This document shows, in pieces, positions 18,767-27,676 of a DNA stretch of 64,000 nucleotides (positions are counted from its first letter, which is position 1; each line of letters opens with the position of its first letter). This DNA is from Arthrobacter sp. SX1312 (GTDB taxonomy: Bacteria > Actinomycetota > Actinomycetes > Actinomycetales > Micrococcaceae): assembly GCF_002929295.1 (NCBI RefSeq), contig NZ_PJIM01000001.1, forward strand, positions 124,001 to 188,000, given 5' to 3'. A program made the position numbers and the translations under genes. Under the pieces are notes generated by a model. That model worked only from the letters and a program-made list of their open reading frames with translations, was not told the origin of the DNA and did no database searches.

Positions 18767-19507
18767 TCAGCCGGTTCGGGAGGCCTCCGACCGGATCGCC
18801 TCGGCGAGCTCGCGGGGACGGCTCCACATGGGCCAGTGCCCCGTCGGGAGGTCGATGACGTCGAGGTGCTCGATGGTCGCGACTTCGGCGAACATGACAT
18901 GGCCTGTACGGGCCAGCTCCAGCACCTGCGCGCTCGGGATCGAGCAGCACACCAGGGTGGTCCGGACCTTGCGGCGGGCATCGTTCGTGAGCTCGACGGG
19001 CTGACGAAGCACGGGGCCGGGCTCGGGGACGGCCCGGGCCCGGAAATGCTCGAGGACCTCCGCGCTCAGGCCCTCGAGGCTCGCCTGCTGTGCGAGGACG
19101 TCGAGGGGCGGCAGCGGAAGCTCCTCCAACCCCTCAGGGAGGTCCGGGGCGGAGACGCTTCCCGTCGCCACAGGGCCGGAATCGACCCACACCACCCGGT
19201 GGACGAGCTCGGGGTGCCGGTCGAGGACGAGACTGACGGGGGCATTCGCCCCACTGTGAGCGACGATGGTCGCCGGCTGATCCTCGGAGACCTCGAGGCC
19301 GGCAAGGACGTCCAGGACCGCTGCGGCTTGATCGTCGAGAGTCCTCACCGCACGCTCGGGATCGTCCCCATCGAGACCGGGCAGCGTCATCGCGACTGCA
19401 CGGGAGTGGTCGGTCCCCAGGTGTTCGAGGACGTCATCCCACGCCCAGGCACCCAGCCAGTGACCCGGGATGAGAAGAATGGTCGGACTGCTCGTGGTAG
19501 TTGTCAT
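18767..19507 (-). CDS. Alpha/beta-fold hydrolase
   Basis: A 246-residue alpha/beta hydrolase without a signal peptide. The oxyanion-hole region is LIPGHWLGAWAWDDV, the nucleophile elbow is VAHSGANAP (serine in A-H-S-G-A) and the catalytic His is in LPTGHWPMWSRP. The acid residue is probably the Asp in VVWVDSGP or a later one. The sequence resembles salicylate-esterase/MenH-like hydrolases, but the substrate is unknown. The gene is divergent from a WYL-domain regulator with 73 bases between, suggesting that the regulator controls it. Together they interrupt a gene order that usually passes from DUF3159 to trkA. Confidence 0.85.
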   Translation of the reverse strand: MTTTTSSPTILLIPGHWLGAWAWDDVLEHLGTDHSRAVAMTLPGLDGDDPERAVRTLDDQAAAVLDVLAGLEVSEDQPATIVAHSGANAPVSLVLDRHPELVHRVVWVDSGPVATGSVSAPDLPEGLEELPLPPLDVLAQQASLEGLSAEVLEHFRARAVPEPGPVLRQPVELTNDARRKVRTTLVCCSIPSAQVLELARTGHVMFAEVATIEHLDVIDLPTGHWPMWSRPRELAEAIRSEASRTG

Positions 19508-19580
19508 GTCGACATCCTCGTGGGCGCTACGGGCAGGTGTATGTCACTGTTTATGGCATGAATATGTGGTGGGTGGGTCG

Positions 19581-20279
19581 GTGAAGCGAGCAGAACGACT
19601 CCATGCCCTGTCCGAGATGCTGCGCCGTAACGGATCACGGGGTTGCTCCGCCGAGCGGCTGGCGGGAGAGTTCGGCGTGTCCGTGCGCACGGTCAAGAGA
19701 GACCTCGCTGCGCTCGGGAACAGCGGCGCGCCCGTATGGTCGCGCCCGGGTCCGGGCGGTGGCTACGGATTGGCCGCAGGCGCCTCCCTGCCGCCTGTCA
19801 GCCTGTCCCCGGCGCAGGCCGTGGCGCTCATGGCGGCCGTGTCCGCCGCACCCGACGCCCCCTACGCCGATCTGGCGGCAGCCGGGATCCGGAAGATCCT
19901 GGACGTCCTCGATCCCAGGACCCGAGCACGAGCCGACGAGCTGGCCGGCCGCGTCTGGGTCGACGCCATGCCCTCCTCCTCGCGCACCATCAGGTCGGCA
20001 CTGGAGGAGGGGATGGCCGAGCAGCGGGTCATCCGTCTCCGCTACACATCGGGAGACGGGACCACGACCATCCGCGACGTCGAACCCGTGCTGTTCGCCT
20101 CCACGAACGGCCAGTGGTACCTCGTCGGGTGGTGCCGACTGCGCAACGCGATGCGATGGTTCACCGTGTCGCGCATCGAGCGGGCCGACGTGACCAGGAC
20201 GGCCTGCGGCGGCCATACCCTCCACGAGGTCGGAGAACCCCCGGCGAACGCCAGACCGGTGCATGGTCGGGACGGGTGA
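19581..20279 (+). CDS. DeoR/YafY-type HTH regulator with WYL domain
   Basis: A 232-residue regulator. Residues 1-60 form a winged helix (RLHALSEMLRRNG, then LAGEFGVSVRTVKRDLAAL) with a wing containing PGGGYGL. Residues from about 130 to 210 form a WYL domain, a ligand-sensing fold; the hallmark is NGQWYLVGWCRLRNAMRWFTVSRI. GTG 19581 is the only start that gives MKRAERLHAL, the usual N-terminus, after a weak GGTGGGT. The divergent arrangement suggests that it responds to a substrate or product of the adjacent hydrolase. The 10-bp palindrome ATGTCGACAT at 19506-19515 overlaps the hydrolase start and could be an operator. Confidence 0.85.
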   Translation: MKRAERLHALSEMLRRNGSRGCSAERLAGEFGVSVRTVKRDLAALGNSGAPVWSRPGPGGGYGLAAGASLPPVSLSPAQAVALMAAVSAAPDAPYADLAAAGIRKILDVLDPRTRARADELAGRVWVDAMPSSSRTIRSALEEGMAEQRVIRLRYTSGDGTTTIRDVEPVLFASTNGQWYLVGWCRLRNAMRWFTVSRIERADVTRTACGGHTLHEVGEPPANARPVHGRDG

Positions 20280-20309
20280 GCCACTCGATCGACGCTCCGG
20301 CCGGGACAG

Positions 20310-20981
20310 CTAGTCGTCGTCGTTCCGGGCGGAGAGTGCCACCCGGAGTTCGTCCTCCGCCGCGATGGCCGCGAGGAAGAACAGTTCGTCGCCACCCTCC
20401 ACCAGGTCGTCCGGGCTGGGCGTGATGGGGGAGTCGTCGCGCAGGATGGCGACGGCGGCGCAGTCCTGCGGGAGGTCGAGGGAGCCGATCGTCTCGCCGA
20501 TGAGGGGGGAATCCTGGGGGACGGTGAACTCCACGATCGAGGACACCCCGGTCTGCAGCGTCAGCAGGCGCACCAGATCGCCGATCTCCACGGCCTCCTC
20601 CACGAGGGCCGTCATGAGCCGGGGCGTGTTGACGGCCACGTCCACTCCCCAGGAGTCGTCGAACATCCAGTCGTTCTTCGGGTTGTTCACCCGCCCGACC
20701 GTGCGCCCCACCCCGAACTCGCTCTTGGCGAGCAGCGACACCACGAGGTTGACCTTGTCGTCACCGGTCGCGGACACCACCACGTCGGCCTCGTCGAGCC
20801 GCGCATCCTTGAGCGTCGTGAGCTCGCACGCGTCCCCGATCAGCCACTTCGCACCCTTGAGCCCGCTCCGGCCGATCGCCTCGGGCTTCTCGTCGATGAG
20901 CAGGATCTCGTGCTTGTTGCCGAGCAGCTCCCGTGCGATCGACGAGCCGACGCTCCCTGCCCCCGCGATGACGACCCTCAT
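20310..20981 (-). CDS. TrkA/Ceo-type potassium uptake regulatory protein (second copy)
   Basis: A 223-residue cytoplasmic TrkA family protein. The N-terminal RCK_N Rossmann domain begins MRVVIAGAGSVGSSIARELL with GxGxxG for NAD binding. A TrkA_C (RCK_C) domain covers about residues 135-215 (VEFTVPQDSPLIGETIGSLDLP). In Actinobacteria two such proteins (CeoB and CeoC) form the regulatory ring of a Trk/Ktr potassium channel. The ATG at 20981 overlaps the upstream trkA stop by four bases. No channel subunit (TrkH) is encoded in this window. Confidence 0.9.
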   Translation of the reverse strand: MRVVIAGAGSVGSSIARELLGNKHEILLIDEKPEAIGRSGLKGAKWLIGDACELTTLKDARLDEADVVVSATGDDKVNLVVSLLAKSEFGVGRTVGRVNNPKNDWMFDDSWGVDVAVNTPRLMTALVEEAVEIGDLVRLLTLQTGVSSIVEFTVPQDSPLIGETIGSLDLPQDCAAVAILRDDSPITPSPDDLVEGGDELFFLAAIAAEDELRVALSARNDDD

Positions 20982-21652
20982 TGGTTCTCCTCCTTCGGTG
21001 CGGCGGCGAGGATGCGCCCGATCTCGCCCGTCGCGGTGGTCTTCATCATGGCGTGCAGGATGTCGCCCTGCTGGTAACTCGTCTCACCGGTGGGCAGGAT
21101 GCCCTCGCCGAACCGCGTGAGGTACGCGATCCGCACGCCGCTCGCGGCCTCGATGCTCCTCAGCGACCGCCCCAGCCATGCGTCGCTCAGCGCGAGTTCG
21201 GCGAGGATCAGGCGGCCGGAGGTCTCGCGGAAGTCGCCGTTGATGGTCTGCTCGGGCAGGATCCGGCGGAGCACCTGATCGGCGCTCCAGCGCACGGCGG
21301 CGACCGTGGGGATGCCGAGGCGCTGGTAGATCTCCGCACGTCCCGGGTCGTAGATGCGCGCCACCACGTGCGGGACGTGGAACGTCTCGCGCGCCACCCG
21401 GGTGGCGAGGATGTTCGAGTTGTCGCCGCTGGACACGGCCGCGAAGGCGTAGGCGTCCTGGATCTCGGCGTACTTCAGGGTCTCCCGGTCGAAGCCGACA
21501 CCCGTGACCTTGCGGCCGCCGAAGGACGAGCGGAGGCGGCGGAACGCGCGGTCGTCCTGGTCGATGATCGCTACCGAGTGGCCCGATTCGTCGAGTGTGT
21601 GGGCGAGGCTGACGCCCACCCTGCCACAACCCATGATCACAAAATGAGCCAC
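20978..21652 (-). CDS. TrkA/Ceo-type potassium uptake regulatory protein (first copy)
   Basis: A 224-residue TrkA protein with RCK_N (AHFVIMGCGRVGVSLAHTL, GxGxxG) and TrkA_C domains (SGRLILAELALSDAWLGRSL). It is the partner of the downstream TrkA gene, with which it overlaps (ATGA). GTG 21652 was preferred to GTG 21661 because AGGGG lies 8 bases upstream of the former and family members begin MAHFVIMG. It is divergent from the APC permease gene; a 7-bp inverted repeat CTTGGTG/CACCAAG at 21670-21676 and 21705-21711 lies in the spacer. Confidence 0.9.
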   Translation of the reverse strand: MAHFVIMGCGRVGVSLAHTLDESGHSVAIIDQDDRAFRRLRSSFGGRKVTGVGFDRETLKYAEIQDAYAFAAVSSGDNSNILATRVARETFHVPHVVARIYDPGRAEIYQRLGIPTVAAVRWSADQVLRRILPEQTINGDFRETSGRLILAELALSDAWLGRSLRSIEAASGVRIAYLTRFGEGILPTGETSYQQGDILHAMMKTTATGEIGRILAAAPKEENQ

Positions 21653-21741
21653 CGAGGGCACCCCTGATTCTTGGTGTAGATCCTGCCGTTCCCTGCCGTA
21701 CCAGCACCAAGCCTAGTGGCTGGGCGGACGCCCGGACGCGC

Positions 21742-21747
21742 TAGTGT
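21742..21747 (+). promoter_or_regulatory. Probable -10 box for leaderless APC permease mRNA
   Basis: TAGTGT matches TAnnnT and ends 7 bases before GTG 21755. No ribosome-binding site is visible between them. The spacing fits transcription starting at the start codon. Confidence 0.45.
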
Positions 21748-21754
21748 TTGGGCT

Positions 21755-23731
21755 GTGCTGACATTTCTCGAGGCCGTCAAGCGGGTGCTGGTGGGCAAGC
21801 CCTTCGCCAGCGACAGGCTGAGGAACAGGAGCCTGCCGAAGCGCCTCGCCCTGCCCGTGTTCTCGGCCAGCGCGCTGTCGTCGGTCGCCTACGCGCCGGA
21901 CGAGATCCTCCTGACACTCGCCCTCGCGGGGGTGGCCTCCGTCGCCATCTCGCCGTGGGTGGGCCTCGCCGTCATCGCCGTCCTGCTCGTCGTCGTCGCC
22001 TCCTACCGGCAGGCGGTCCACGCCTATCCCTCCGGCGGCGGCGACTACGAGATCGCGAAACGGAACCTCGGACCCCGGGCGGGCACCACGGTGGCCTCGG
22101 CGCTGATGATCGACTACCTGCTCACCGTCGCCGTGTCCGTCTCGGCGGCTGCGCAGTACGTCGTCTCGCTCGCCCCGGCGCTGGAGGACGTGCGCGTGAG
22201 CCTCGCCGTCGCCGGCGTCGCGGTGCTCGTGCTGCTGAACCTGCGCGGCATCACGCGGGGCGTCCGCGCGCGCGCCGTCGTCACGTACGGCTTCCTGACC
22301 GGGATCCTCGCCCTGTGTGTCACGGGCGCCGTACAGGCGCTCACCGGGACCCTGGCGGAGGCCCCGAGCGCGCGCTTCGAGATCGTCCCGGATGCCGCGT
22401 TCGACGCCGGCCTGGTGGGTCTCGCGGGCGGCCTCCTGATCCTCCGGGCGTTCTCCGCGGGAGCTGCCGCCCTGACCGGGCTCGAAGGCCCGGGCTCCAA
22501 CGTGCCGCGCTTCGAGAAGCCGCGCTCACGCAATGCGGCGACGACGCTCCTGGTCCTCGGCCTGATGTCCTCCGCGATGCTCGCGGGCGTCATCTACCTC
22601 GCCAACGCCGCGCGCGTGCACGTGGTGCAGAACCCCGCAGCACAGCTGCTGCTCGACGGCGGGCCGGTCCCGGAGGGCTACATCCAGGCGCCCGTGGTCA
22701 GCCAGCTCGCCCGCACCGTCTTCGACGCCGGCTCGCCGGCCTTCTACCTGGTCGTCGCCGCGACGGCGCTCATGCTGATGCTCGCGGGCCACGCGGCCTT
22801 CAATGCCTTCCCCGTCCTGGCGTCCATCCTCGCCACGGACGGCTACCTCCCGCGGCAGCTGCGGACCAGGGGGGACCGCCTGACCTTCAGCAACGGCATC
22901 ATCGCGCTCGGACTCGGCGCCGTCGTCCTCATCCTCGTGTTCCGGGCCGACGTCACCGCCCTGGTGCAGCTGTACATCGTCGGCGTGTTCGTCTCCTTCA
23001 CCGCCGGCCAGCTGGGGCTCATCCGGCACTGGAACAGGGCGCTCCGCAGCACCGTGGGCAAGCAGAACCGTTGGACCATCCACAAGTCCCGAGCCATCAA
23101 CACGCTCGGCTTCGGCCTCACGGCGGCGGTCCTCGTGGTGGTCCTCGTCACCAAGTTCGAATACGGGGCCTGGATCGCGGTGCTCGCCATGGCGGTCCTG
23201 TTCGTCCTCATGCGTGCCATCAAGAAGCACTACGACGCCGTGGCGGCGGAACTCGCGATCGACGACGCCGTCCGTCTGCGCGCCCTGCCCTCGCGGGTCC
23301 ACGCCGTGATCCTCGTCTCCCACGTGCGGAAGCCGGTGCTGCGGGCCCTGGCCTTCGCCCGTGCCTCCCGGCCCTCACGGCTCGACGCCATCACGGTCGA
23401 CGTCGACGCCGACCAGACACGCCGTACCCTCGCGGACTGGGACAAGTACGAGATCCCGGTGCCGATCACCGTGCTCGCCTCGCCCTACCGGGACACCATC
23501 TCCCCGATCCTCGAGTACATCCGTTCGATCCGCAGGGACTCGCCCCGCGACCTGATCGTGGTCTACATCCCCGAGTACGTGGTGGGAAAGTGGTGGGAGC
23601 AGCTGGTGCACAACCAGACCGCCCTGCGCATCAAGGCGCGGCTGCACTTCGTGCCCGGGGTGATGGTCGCCAGCGTGCCGTGGCAGCTCGCGTCCTCCGA
23701 CGCGGCCCAGATCTATCAGGACATGAAGTAG
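21755..23731 (+). CDS. APC-family amino acid/cation permease
   Basis: A 658-residue membrane protein with about 12 hydrophobic segments in the first 480 residues. The opening region LPVFSASALSSVAYAPDEIL and the HAYPSGGGDYEIAKRNLGPR motif are characteristic of the APC-type permeases usually encoded next to trkA in Actinobacteria. A soluble C-terminal domain of about 150 residues (from SRVHAVILVSHVRKPVLRAL to IPEYVVGKW) resembles a universal-stress-like domain, as in KUP/APC potassium-linked carriers. GTG 21755 was chosen as the start of a leaderless transcript. The substrate is uncertain; the position suggests ion or amino acid uptake tied to potassium control. Confidence 0.88.
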   Translation: MLTFLEAVKRVLVGKPFASDRLRNRSLPKRLALPVFSASALSSVAYAPDEILLTLALAGVASVAISPWVGLAVIAVLLVVVASYRQAVHAYPSGGGDYEIAKRNLGPRAGTTVASALMIDYLLTVAVSVSAAAQYVVSLAPALEDVRVSLAVAGVAVLVLLNLRGITRGVRARAVVTYGFLTGILALCVTGAVQALTGTLAEAPSARFEIVPDAAFDAGLVGLAGGLLILRAFSAGAAALTGLEGPGSNVPRFEKPRSRNAATTLLVLGLMSSAMLAGVIYLANAARVHVVQNPAAQLLLDGGPVPEGYIQAPVVSQLARTVFDAGSPAFYLVVAATALMLMLAGHAAFNAFPVLASILATDGYLPRQLRTRGDRLTFSNGIIALGLGAVVLILVFRADVTALVQLYIVGVFVSFTAGQLGLIRHWNRALRSTVGKQNRWTIHKSRAINTLGFGLTAAVLVVVLVTKFEYGAWIAVLAMAVLFVLMRAIKKHYDAVAAELAIDDAVRLRALPSRVHAVILVSHVRKPVLRALAFARASRPSRLDAITVDVDADQTRRTLADWDKYEIPVPITVLASPYRDTISPILEYIRSIRRDSPRDLIVVYIPEYVVGKWWEQLVHNQTALRIKARLHFVPGVMVASVPWQLASSDAAQIYQDMK

Positions 23732-23741
23732 GAAGAAACCC

Positions 23742-25148
23742 ATGAGCGACGCCGCCCCAGCCTCCGATCCCGCGACGCCCGGAGGTCGGCCCGACCCGGC
23801 TGCCGACGAGGGCGCCGAAGCGACCGGTGAACCGACCGCGGAACCGACCGCCGAACTGACCGCCGAACTGACCGTAGGGAAGGCCGCGCATGGGGGCCAC
23901 TTCGTGGCCCGGCACGAGGGTCGCGTCGTCTTCGTCCGGCACGCCCTGCCGGGTGAGCGCGTCAGGGTCCGCTTCACGGAGACGGACGACGCCGCGAGCT
24001 TCTGGCGCGCGGACGTCGTCGAGGTGCTCGAGGCCTCACCCGCCCGGGTCACCCATCCCTGGCCCGTCGCGGACGCCCTGAGGGCCGCGGCCCGGGGGCG
24101 CGCGGCGGTCGGTGGCGCGGAGTTCGGGCACATCGCCCTCGACGAGCAGCGCCGGCTCAAGGGTGCCGTCTTCGAGGAGCAGCTGTCCCGCCTGGCGAGG
24201 GTCGACCGCCCGGTGACCGTGGAATCGGCACCGGGGGATTCGGCCGACGGTCTCGGCTGGCGCACCCGCGCCGCGTTCGCCGTCGACCGCGCCGGGCGGC
24301 TCGCCATGCACCTGCACCGTTCGCACGAGGTCGTCCCGGTCCGCGAGATGCCCCTCGCGGTCGCAGCCGTCAACGATCTCCGCCTGTGGACGCTGGACCT
24401 GACCGGCATCGAGCGGGTCGACGTCGCCGTACCGTCCGGCGGGGGCGAGCCGCTCGTGCTGCTCGTGCCGGCCGCGGCGACCTCGCCGCGTCGCGTCGCG
24501 GCCGTCGCCTCCTCCATCGACGGCGCCTCCGTGGGCGTCCTCGAGCCCGAGTCGGGGCAGGTGCAGCGGCTGACGGGCCGCACGTGGCTCCAGGAGAGCG
24601 TGCTCGGCCTCGACTACCGCGTCACGGGCGCGGGCTTCTGGCAGATCCACCGTGGAGCGCCCGAGGCCCTGGTCTCCGCCGTCCTCGACGGACTACAGCC
24701 GGCGGCGGGCGAACGCCTCGCCGACCTCTACGCCGGCGCCGGTCTCTTCACCGTGCCGCTCGCCCGCGCCGTCGGACCGGACGGCAGCGTGCTGTCCGTC
24801 GAGGGATCACCGGGCACGAGCCGCGACGCGAAACGCAACCTCCACGGCCAGGACCACGTCTCGATCGTGCAGGGACGGGTGGACACCGTGCTCGGGCGCT
24901 GGAACGAACCGCTCGACGGCGTCCTGCTCGACCCGCCGCGCGCCGGGGCCGGCAAGAAGGTCGTCCGGCAGATCGTCCAGGCCCGCCCGAGGGTGGTCGG
25001 CTACGTCTCCTGCGACCCGGCGTCCTTCGCCCGCGACCTCGGCTACTTCCTCGCCGCCGGATGGTCGCTCGACGCCCTGCGGGTCTTCGATCTGTACCCG
25101 CACACGCACCACATGGAGTCGTTCGCGCGCCTCCTGCCGCCCGCCTGA
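23742..25148 (+). CDS. TrmA/RlmD-like class I SAM-dependent RNA methyltransferase
   Basis: A 468-residue member of the uracil-C5 RNA methyltransferase family. An N-terminal TRAM-like domain (residues 40-100, [20 protein letters not shown]) precedes the catalytic domain: SAM-binding [16 protein letters not shown], motif [12 protein letters not shown] and the catalytic Cys in [14 protein letters not shown], with a final [13 protein letters not shown]. The Fe-S cluster cysteines of RlmD are missing at the usual place ([13 protein letters not shown] has none), as in other actinobacterial members. The target nucleotide is unknown. It starts 10 bases after the permease stop. Confidence 0.88.
   Translation: MSDAAPASDPATPGGRPDPAADEGAEATGEPTAEPTAELTAELTVGKAAHGGHFVARHEGRVVFVRHALPGERVRVRFTETDDAASFWRADVVEVLEASPARVTHPWPVADALRAAARGRAAVGGAEFGHIALDEQRRLKGAVFEEQLSRLARVDRPVTVESAPGDSADGLGWRTRAAFAVDRAGRLAMHLHRSHEVVPVREMPLAVAAVNDLRLWTLDLTGIERVDVAVPSGGGEPLVLLVPAAATSPRRVAAVASSIDGASVGVLEPESGQVQRLTGRTWLQESVLGLDYRVTGAGFWQIHRGAPEALVSAVLDGLQPAAGERLADLYAGAGLFTVPLARAVGPDGSVLSVEGSPGTSRDAKRNLHGQDHVSIVQGRVDTVLGRWNEPLDGVLLDPPRAGAGKKVVRQIVQARPRVVGYVSCDPASFARDLGYFLAAGWSLDALRVFDLYPHTHHMESFARLLPPA
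23829..23876. repeat. Four tandem 12-bp repeats in the methyltransferase N-terminus
   Basis: Four near-identical 12-base units (GAACCGACCGCG and variants GAACTGACCGCC) encode [16 protein letters not shown], a flexible lead-in to the TRAM domain. The in-frame repeat unit suggests copy-number variation between strains. Confidence 0.85.
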
Positions 25149-25230
25149 GCCGGAGCGTGCCCCGACCGGGCCGGAGCGCCCACCGCTGCGCGGACGCCTG
25201 TCAATGGCACCCTCCCCGGACCCCGAACGT

Positions 25231-25236
25231 TAGAGT
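25231..25236 (+). promoter_or_regulatory. Possible -10 box upstream of dxs
   Basis: TAGAGT fits the TAnnnT consensus, 55 bases before the dxs start. No clear -35 hexamer is present at the correct distance. Confidence 0.35.
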
Positions 25237-25291
25237 TAAGGACCACTCGGGGCGGCCACGCCGCCCCGCCGAACGAATCAAGGAGGCGCGG

Positions 25292-27265
25292 ATGGGACTC
25301 TTGGAGACGATCCACGGCCCACAGGACCTCAGCAAGCTCAGCCACGCGCAACTGACGGCACTCGCGCGGGAGATCCGCACCTTCCTGGTGAGCAACGTCT
25401 CGCGCACCGGCGGCCACCTGGGCCCCAACCTGGGGGTCGTCGAACTCACGCTCGGCATCCACCGCATCTTCGACTCGCCGCGCGACAGCATCATCTTCGA
25501 CACCGGCCACCAGTCCTACGTGCACAAGCTCGTGACCGGACGCCAGGACTTCAGCACACTCCGGCAGGAGGGCGGACTGTCCGGGTACCCCTCGCGGGCG
25601 GAGTCGGTGCACGACATCGTGGAGAGCTCGCACGCCTCGTCCTCGCTCTCCTGGGCCGACGGCATCTCGCGGGCCCGCGTCCTCAGCGGTGAGGGGGACC
25701 GCTACACCGTGGTCCTCGTGGGCGACGGCGCCCTCACCGGCGGCATGGCGTGGGAGGCGATCAACAACATCGCCGCGGACAAGAGGCGCCGCGTGGTGAT
25801 CGTGGTCAACGACAACGGCCGCTCCTACGCACCGACCATCGGCGGCGTCGCCGACTACCTCGCGTCCCTGCGGCCCACCCTCGACTCGGTGCGGACACAC
25901 CGCATCTACGAACGCACGCTGGACCGGTTGAAGAACCGCATGCAGAACGGCGGGCCGGTCGGGGAGTTCAGCTACAAGAGCCTGCACGCGATGAAGAAGG
26001 GCGTCAAGGACTGGTGGGCGCCGCAGGGCCTCTTCGAGGACCTCGGCATGAAGTACGTGGGTCCCGTCGACGGCCACGACCAGTCCGCCGTCGAGCAGGC
26101 CCTGCAGCTCGCCAAGAACTACGAGGGACCGGTGATCGTGCATGCGATCACGGAGAAGGGCCACGGCTATGCGCCCGCCCGCGCCCACGAGGCCGACCAG
26201 TTCCACGCCGTCGGCATCATCGACCCCGAGACCGGCGAACCCGTGGACGGCGCCGGTTCCCAGTCCTGGACCTCGGTCTTCGCGAACGAGATCGCCGACA
26301 TCGCCGACGAGCGCCCCGACATCGTGGGCATCACCGGGGCCATGCTGATCCCCGTGGGACTGCACCGCTTCGCGGCCCGGCACCCCGACCGCGTGTTCGA
26401 CGTCGGCATCGCCGAGCAGCACGCCGTCACCAGTGCGGCGGGCATGGCCTACGGCGGGCTCCACCCGGTCATCGCCCTCTACGCCACCTTCCTCAACCGT
26501 GCCTTCGACCAGCTCCTCATGGACGTCGCGCTGCACAAGGCGGGGGTGACGGTGGTCCTCGACCGGTCCGGCGTCACCGGACCCGACGGCGCGAGCCACC
26601 ACGGCATGTGGGACATGGCCCTGCTGCAGGCCATCCCCGGTCTGCACCTCGCCGCGCCCCGGGATGCCTCCCGGCTGCGCGAGGAACTGCGCGAAGCCGT
26701 CTCCATCTCGGACGCCCCCACCGTGGTGCGGTACTCCAAGGGTTCGGTGGGCGCAGAGGTGGAGGCTGTCGAGCGCCTGGACGACGGCGTCGACGTCCTG
26801 TCCCGCCGGCCCGCCGGCTCACGGACCAACGACGTCCTGATCGTCAGTGTCGGTGCCATGAGCGAACTGGCGCTCGACGTGTCGAACAGGCTCGGCGCGC
26901 AGGGCATCAGTTCCACCGTCATCGACCCCCGCTGGCTCCTGCCGGTCCGCCGATCGGTGATCGACCTCGCCGCGGAGCACCGGATCGTGATCGTCGTCGA
27001 GGACGGCGTCCGGGCCGGCGGCGTGGGGTCCAGGATCCGCCAGGAGATGCGTTCGGCGGGCGTGGACACCGCGCTCAACGAGGTGGGTCTCCCGGTCGAG
27101 TTCCTCGACCACGGCTCGCGCAGCCAGGTCCTCGAGCGGGTGGGACTGACCGCCCAGAAGATCACGCACGACGTCGTCGCGCAGGTTCTCGGCACGAAGG
27201 TTCCCGTGGCCCGTCCGCTCGCCGTCGACCACGCTCCCGCCACGGATCGGTTCCCGCGGAGCTGA
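25292..27265 (+). CDS. dxs: 1-deoxy-D-xylulose-5-phosphate synthase
   Basis: A 657-residue thiamine-diphosphate enzyme that condenses pyruvate and glyceraldehyde 3-phosphate, the first step of the non-mevalonate isoprenoid pathway. The N-terminal TPP domain has [11 protein letters not shown] and the GDG...N motif [17 protein letters not shown]. The pyrimidine-binding domain has [19 protein letters not shown]. The C-terminal transketolase domain has [13 protein letters not shown] and [15 protein letters not shown] 25292 follows AAGGAGG with six bases spacing. The length is normal. An aconitase gene that often lies between the methyltransferase and dxs in Arthrobacter is absent here. Confidence 0.96.
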   Translation: MGLLETIHGPQDLSKLSHAQLTALAREIRTFLVSNVSRTGGHLGPNLGVVELTLGIHRIFDSPRDSIIFDTGHQSYVHKLVTGRQDFSTLRQEGGLSGYPSRAESVHDIVESSHASSSLSWADGISRARVLSGEGDRYTVVLVGDGALTGGMAWEAINNIAADKRRRVVIVVNDNGRSYAPTIGGVADYLASLRPTLDSVRTHRIYERTLDRLKNRMQNGGPVGEFSYKSLHAMKKGVKDWWAPQGLFEDLGMKYVGPVDGHDQSAVEQALQLAKNYEGPVIVHAITEKGHGYAPARAHEADQFHAVGIIDPETGEPVDGAGSQSWTSVFANEIADIADERPDIVGITGAMLIPVGLHRFAARHPDRVFDVGIAEQHAVTSAAGMAYGGLHPVIALYATFLNRAFDQLLMDVALHKAGVTVVLDRSGVTGPDGASHHGMWDMALLQAIPGLHLAAPRDASRLREELREAVSISDAPTVVRYSKGSVGAEVEAVERLDDGVDVLSRRPAGSRTNDVLIVSVGAMSELALDVSNRLGAQGISSTVIDPRWLLPVRRSVIDLAAEHRIVIVVEDGVRAGGVGSRIRQEMRSAGVDTALNEVGLPVEFLDHGSRSQVLERVGLTAQKITHDVVAQVLGTKVPVARPLAVDHAPATDRFPRS

Positions 27266-27286
27266 CAGGTCCGGGAGCAGTTCCCG

Positions 27287-27328
27287 GGGGCGTCCCGAGC
27301 GCGTCCACGCCGCACGGGACGCCCCTTT
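27287..27328 (+). terminator. Intrinsic terminator after dxs
   Basis: An 11-bp perfect stem, GGGGCGTCCCG at 27287-27297 with CGGGACGCCCC at 27315-27325, loop 17 bases, followed by TTTC. It lies 22 bases past the dxs stop. Confidence 0.7.
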
Positions 27329-27676
27329 CGGGGGGGTGGTGTGAGACAATGACGAAGGCTGGCGAGGGAACCACATTCCTCCGCCGGTCCAGTGACAGGC
27401 TTCCGTTCCGCAAGCGATGCTTCCGTCCTACCGAGTCCGCCCGTCGGCGGAAGTAGGCGGAATCCGCCGGCGGGACCCACCGTCCACCACGGCGGCTGAG
27501 TTGGAAAAGCGCCACTGGTCGTCGAGTGATTCAGCACCCCCATGACGGTGCGACCTCGGACGACATGACATCGACTTCCGGTCAGCCGCCGGGCGAAAGG
27601 CCCGCGGTCGGCCGACAGACCGCCCTCGAGGGCGCTGGAATGTGGCCGGTGCCGCAGGGGCTTGGAGCGAGCACCC
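27329..27676 (+). other. Long structured 5' leader region of the RNase E/G gene
   Basis: These 348 bases between the dxs terminator and the rne start hold no convincing gene. A nested hairpin is visible: CCTAC at 27427-27431 pairs with GTAGG at 27453-27457, enclosing CCGCC at 27437-27441 and GGCGG at 27446-27450. A second GGCGGA/TCCGCC pairing overlaps it, so alternative folds are possible. A long rne leader is the site of autoregulation in enterobacteria; whether that applies here is inference. A possible promoter lies near GAGACAAT at about 27343-27350. Confidence 0.5.
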
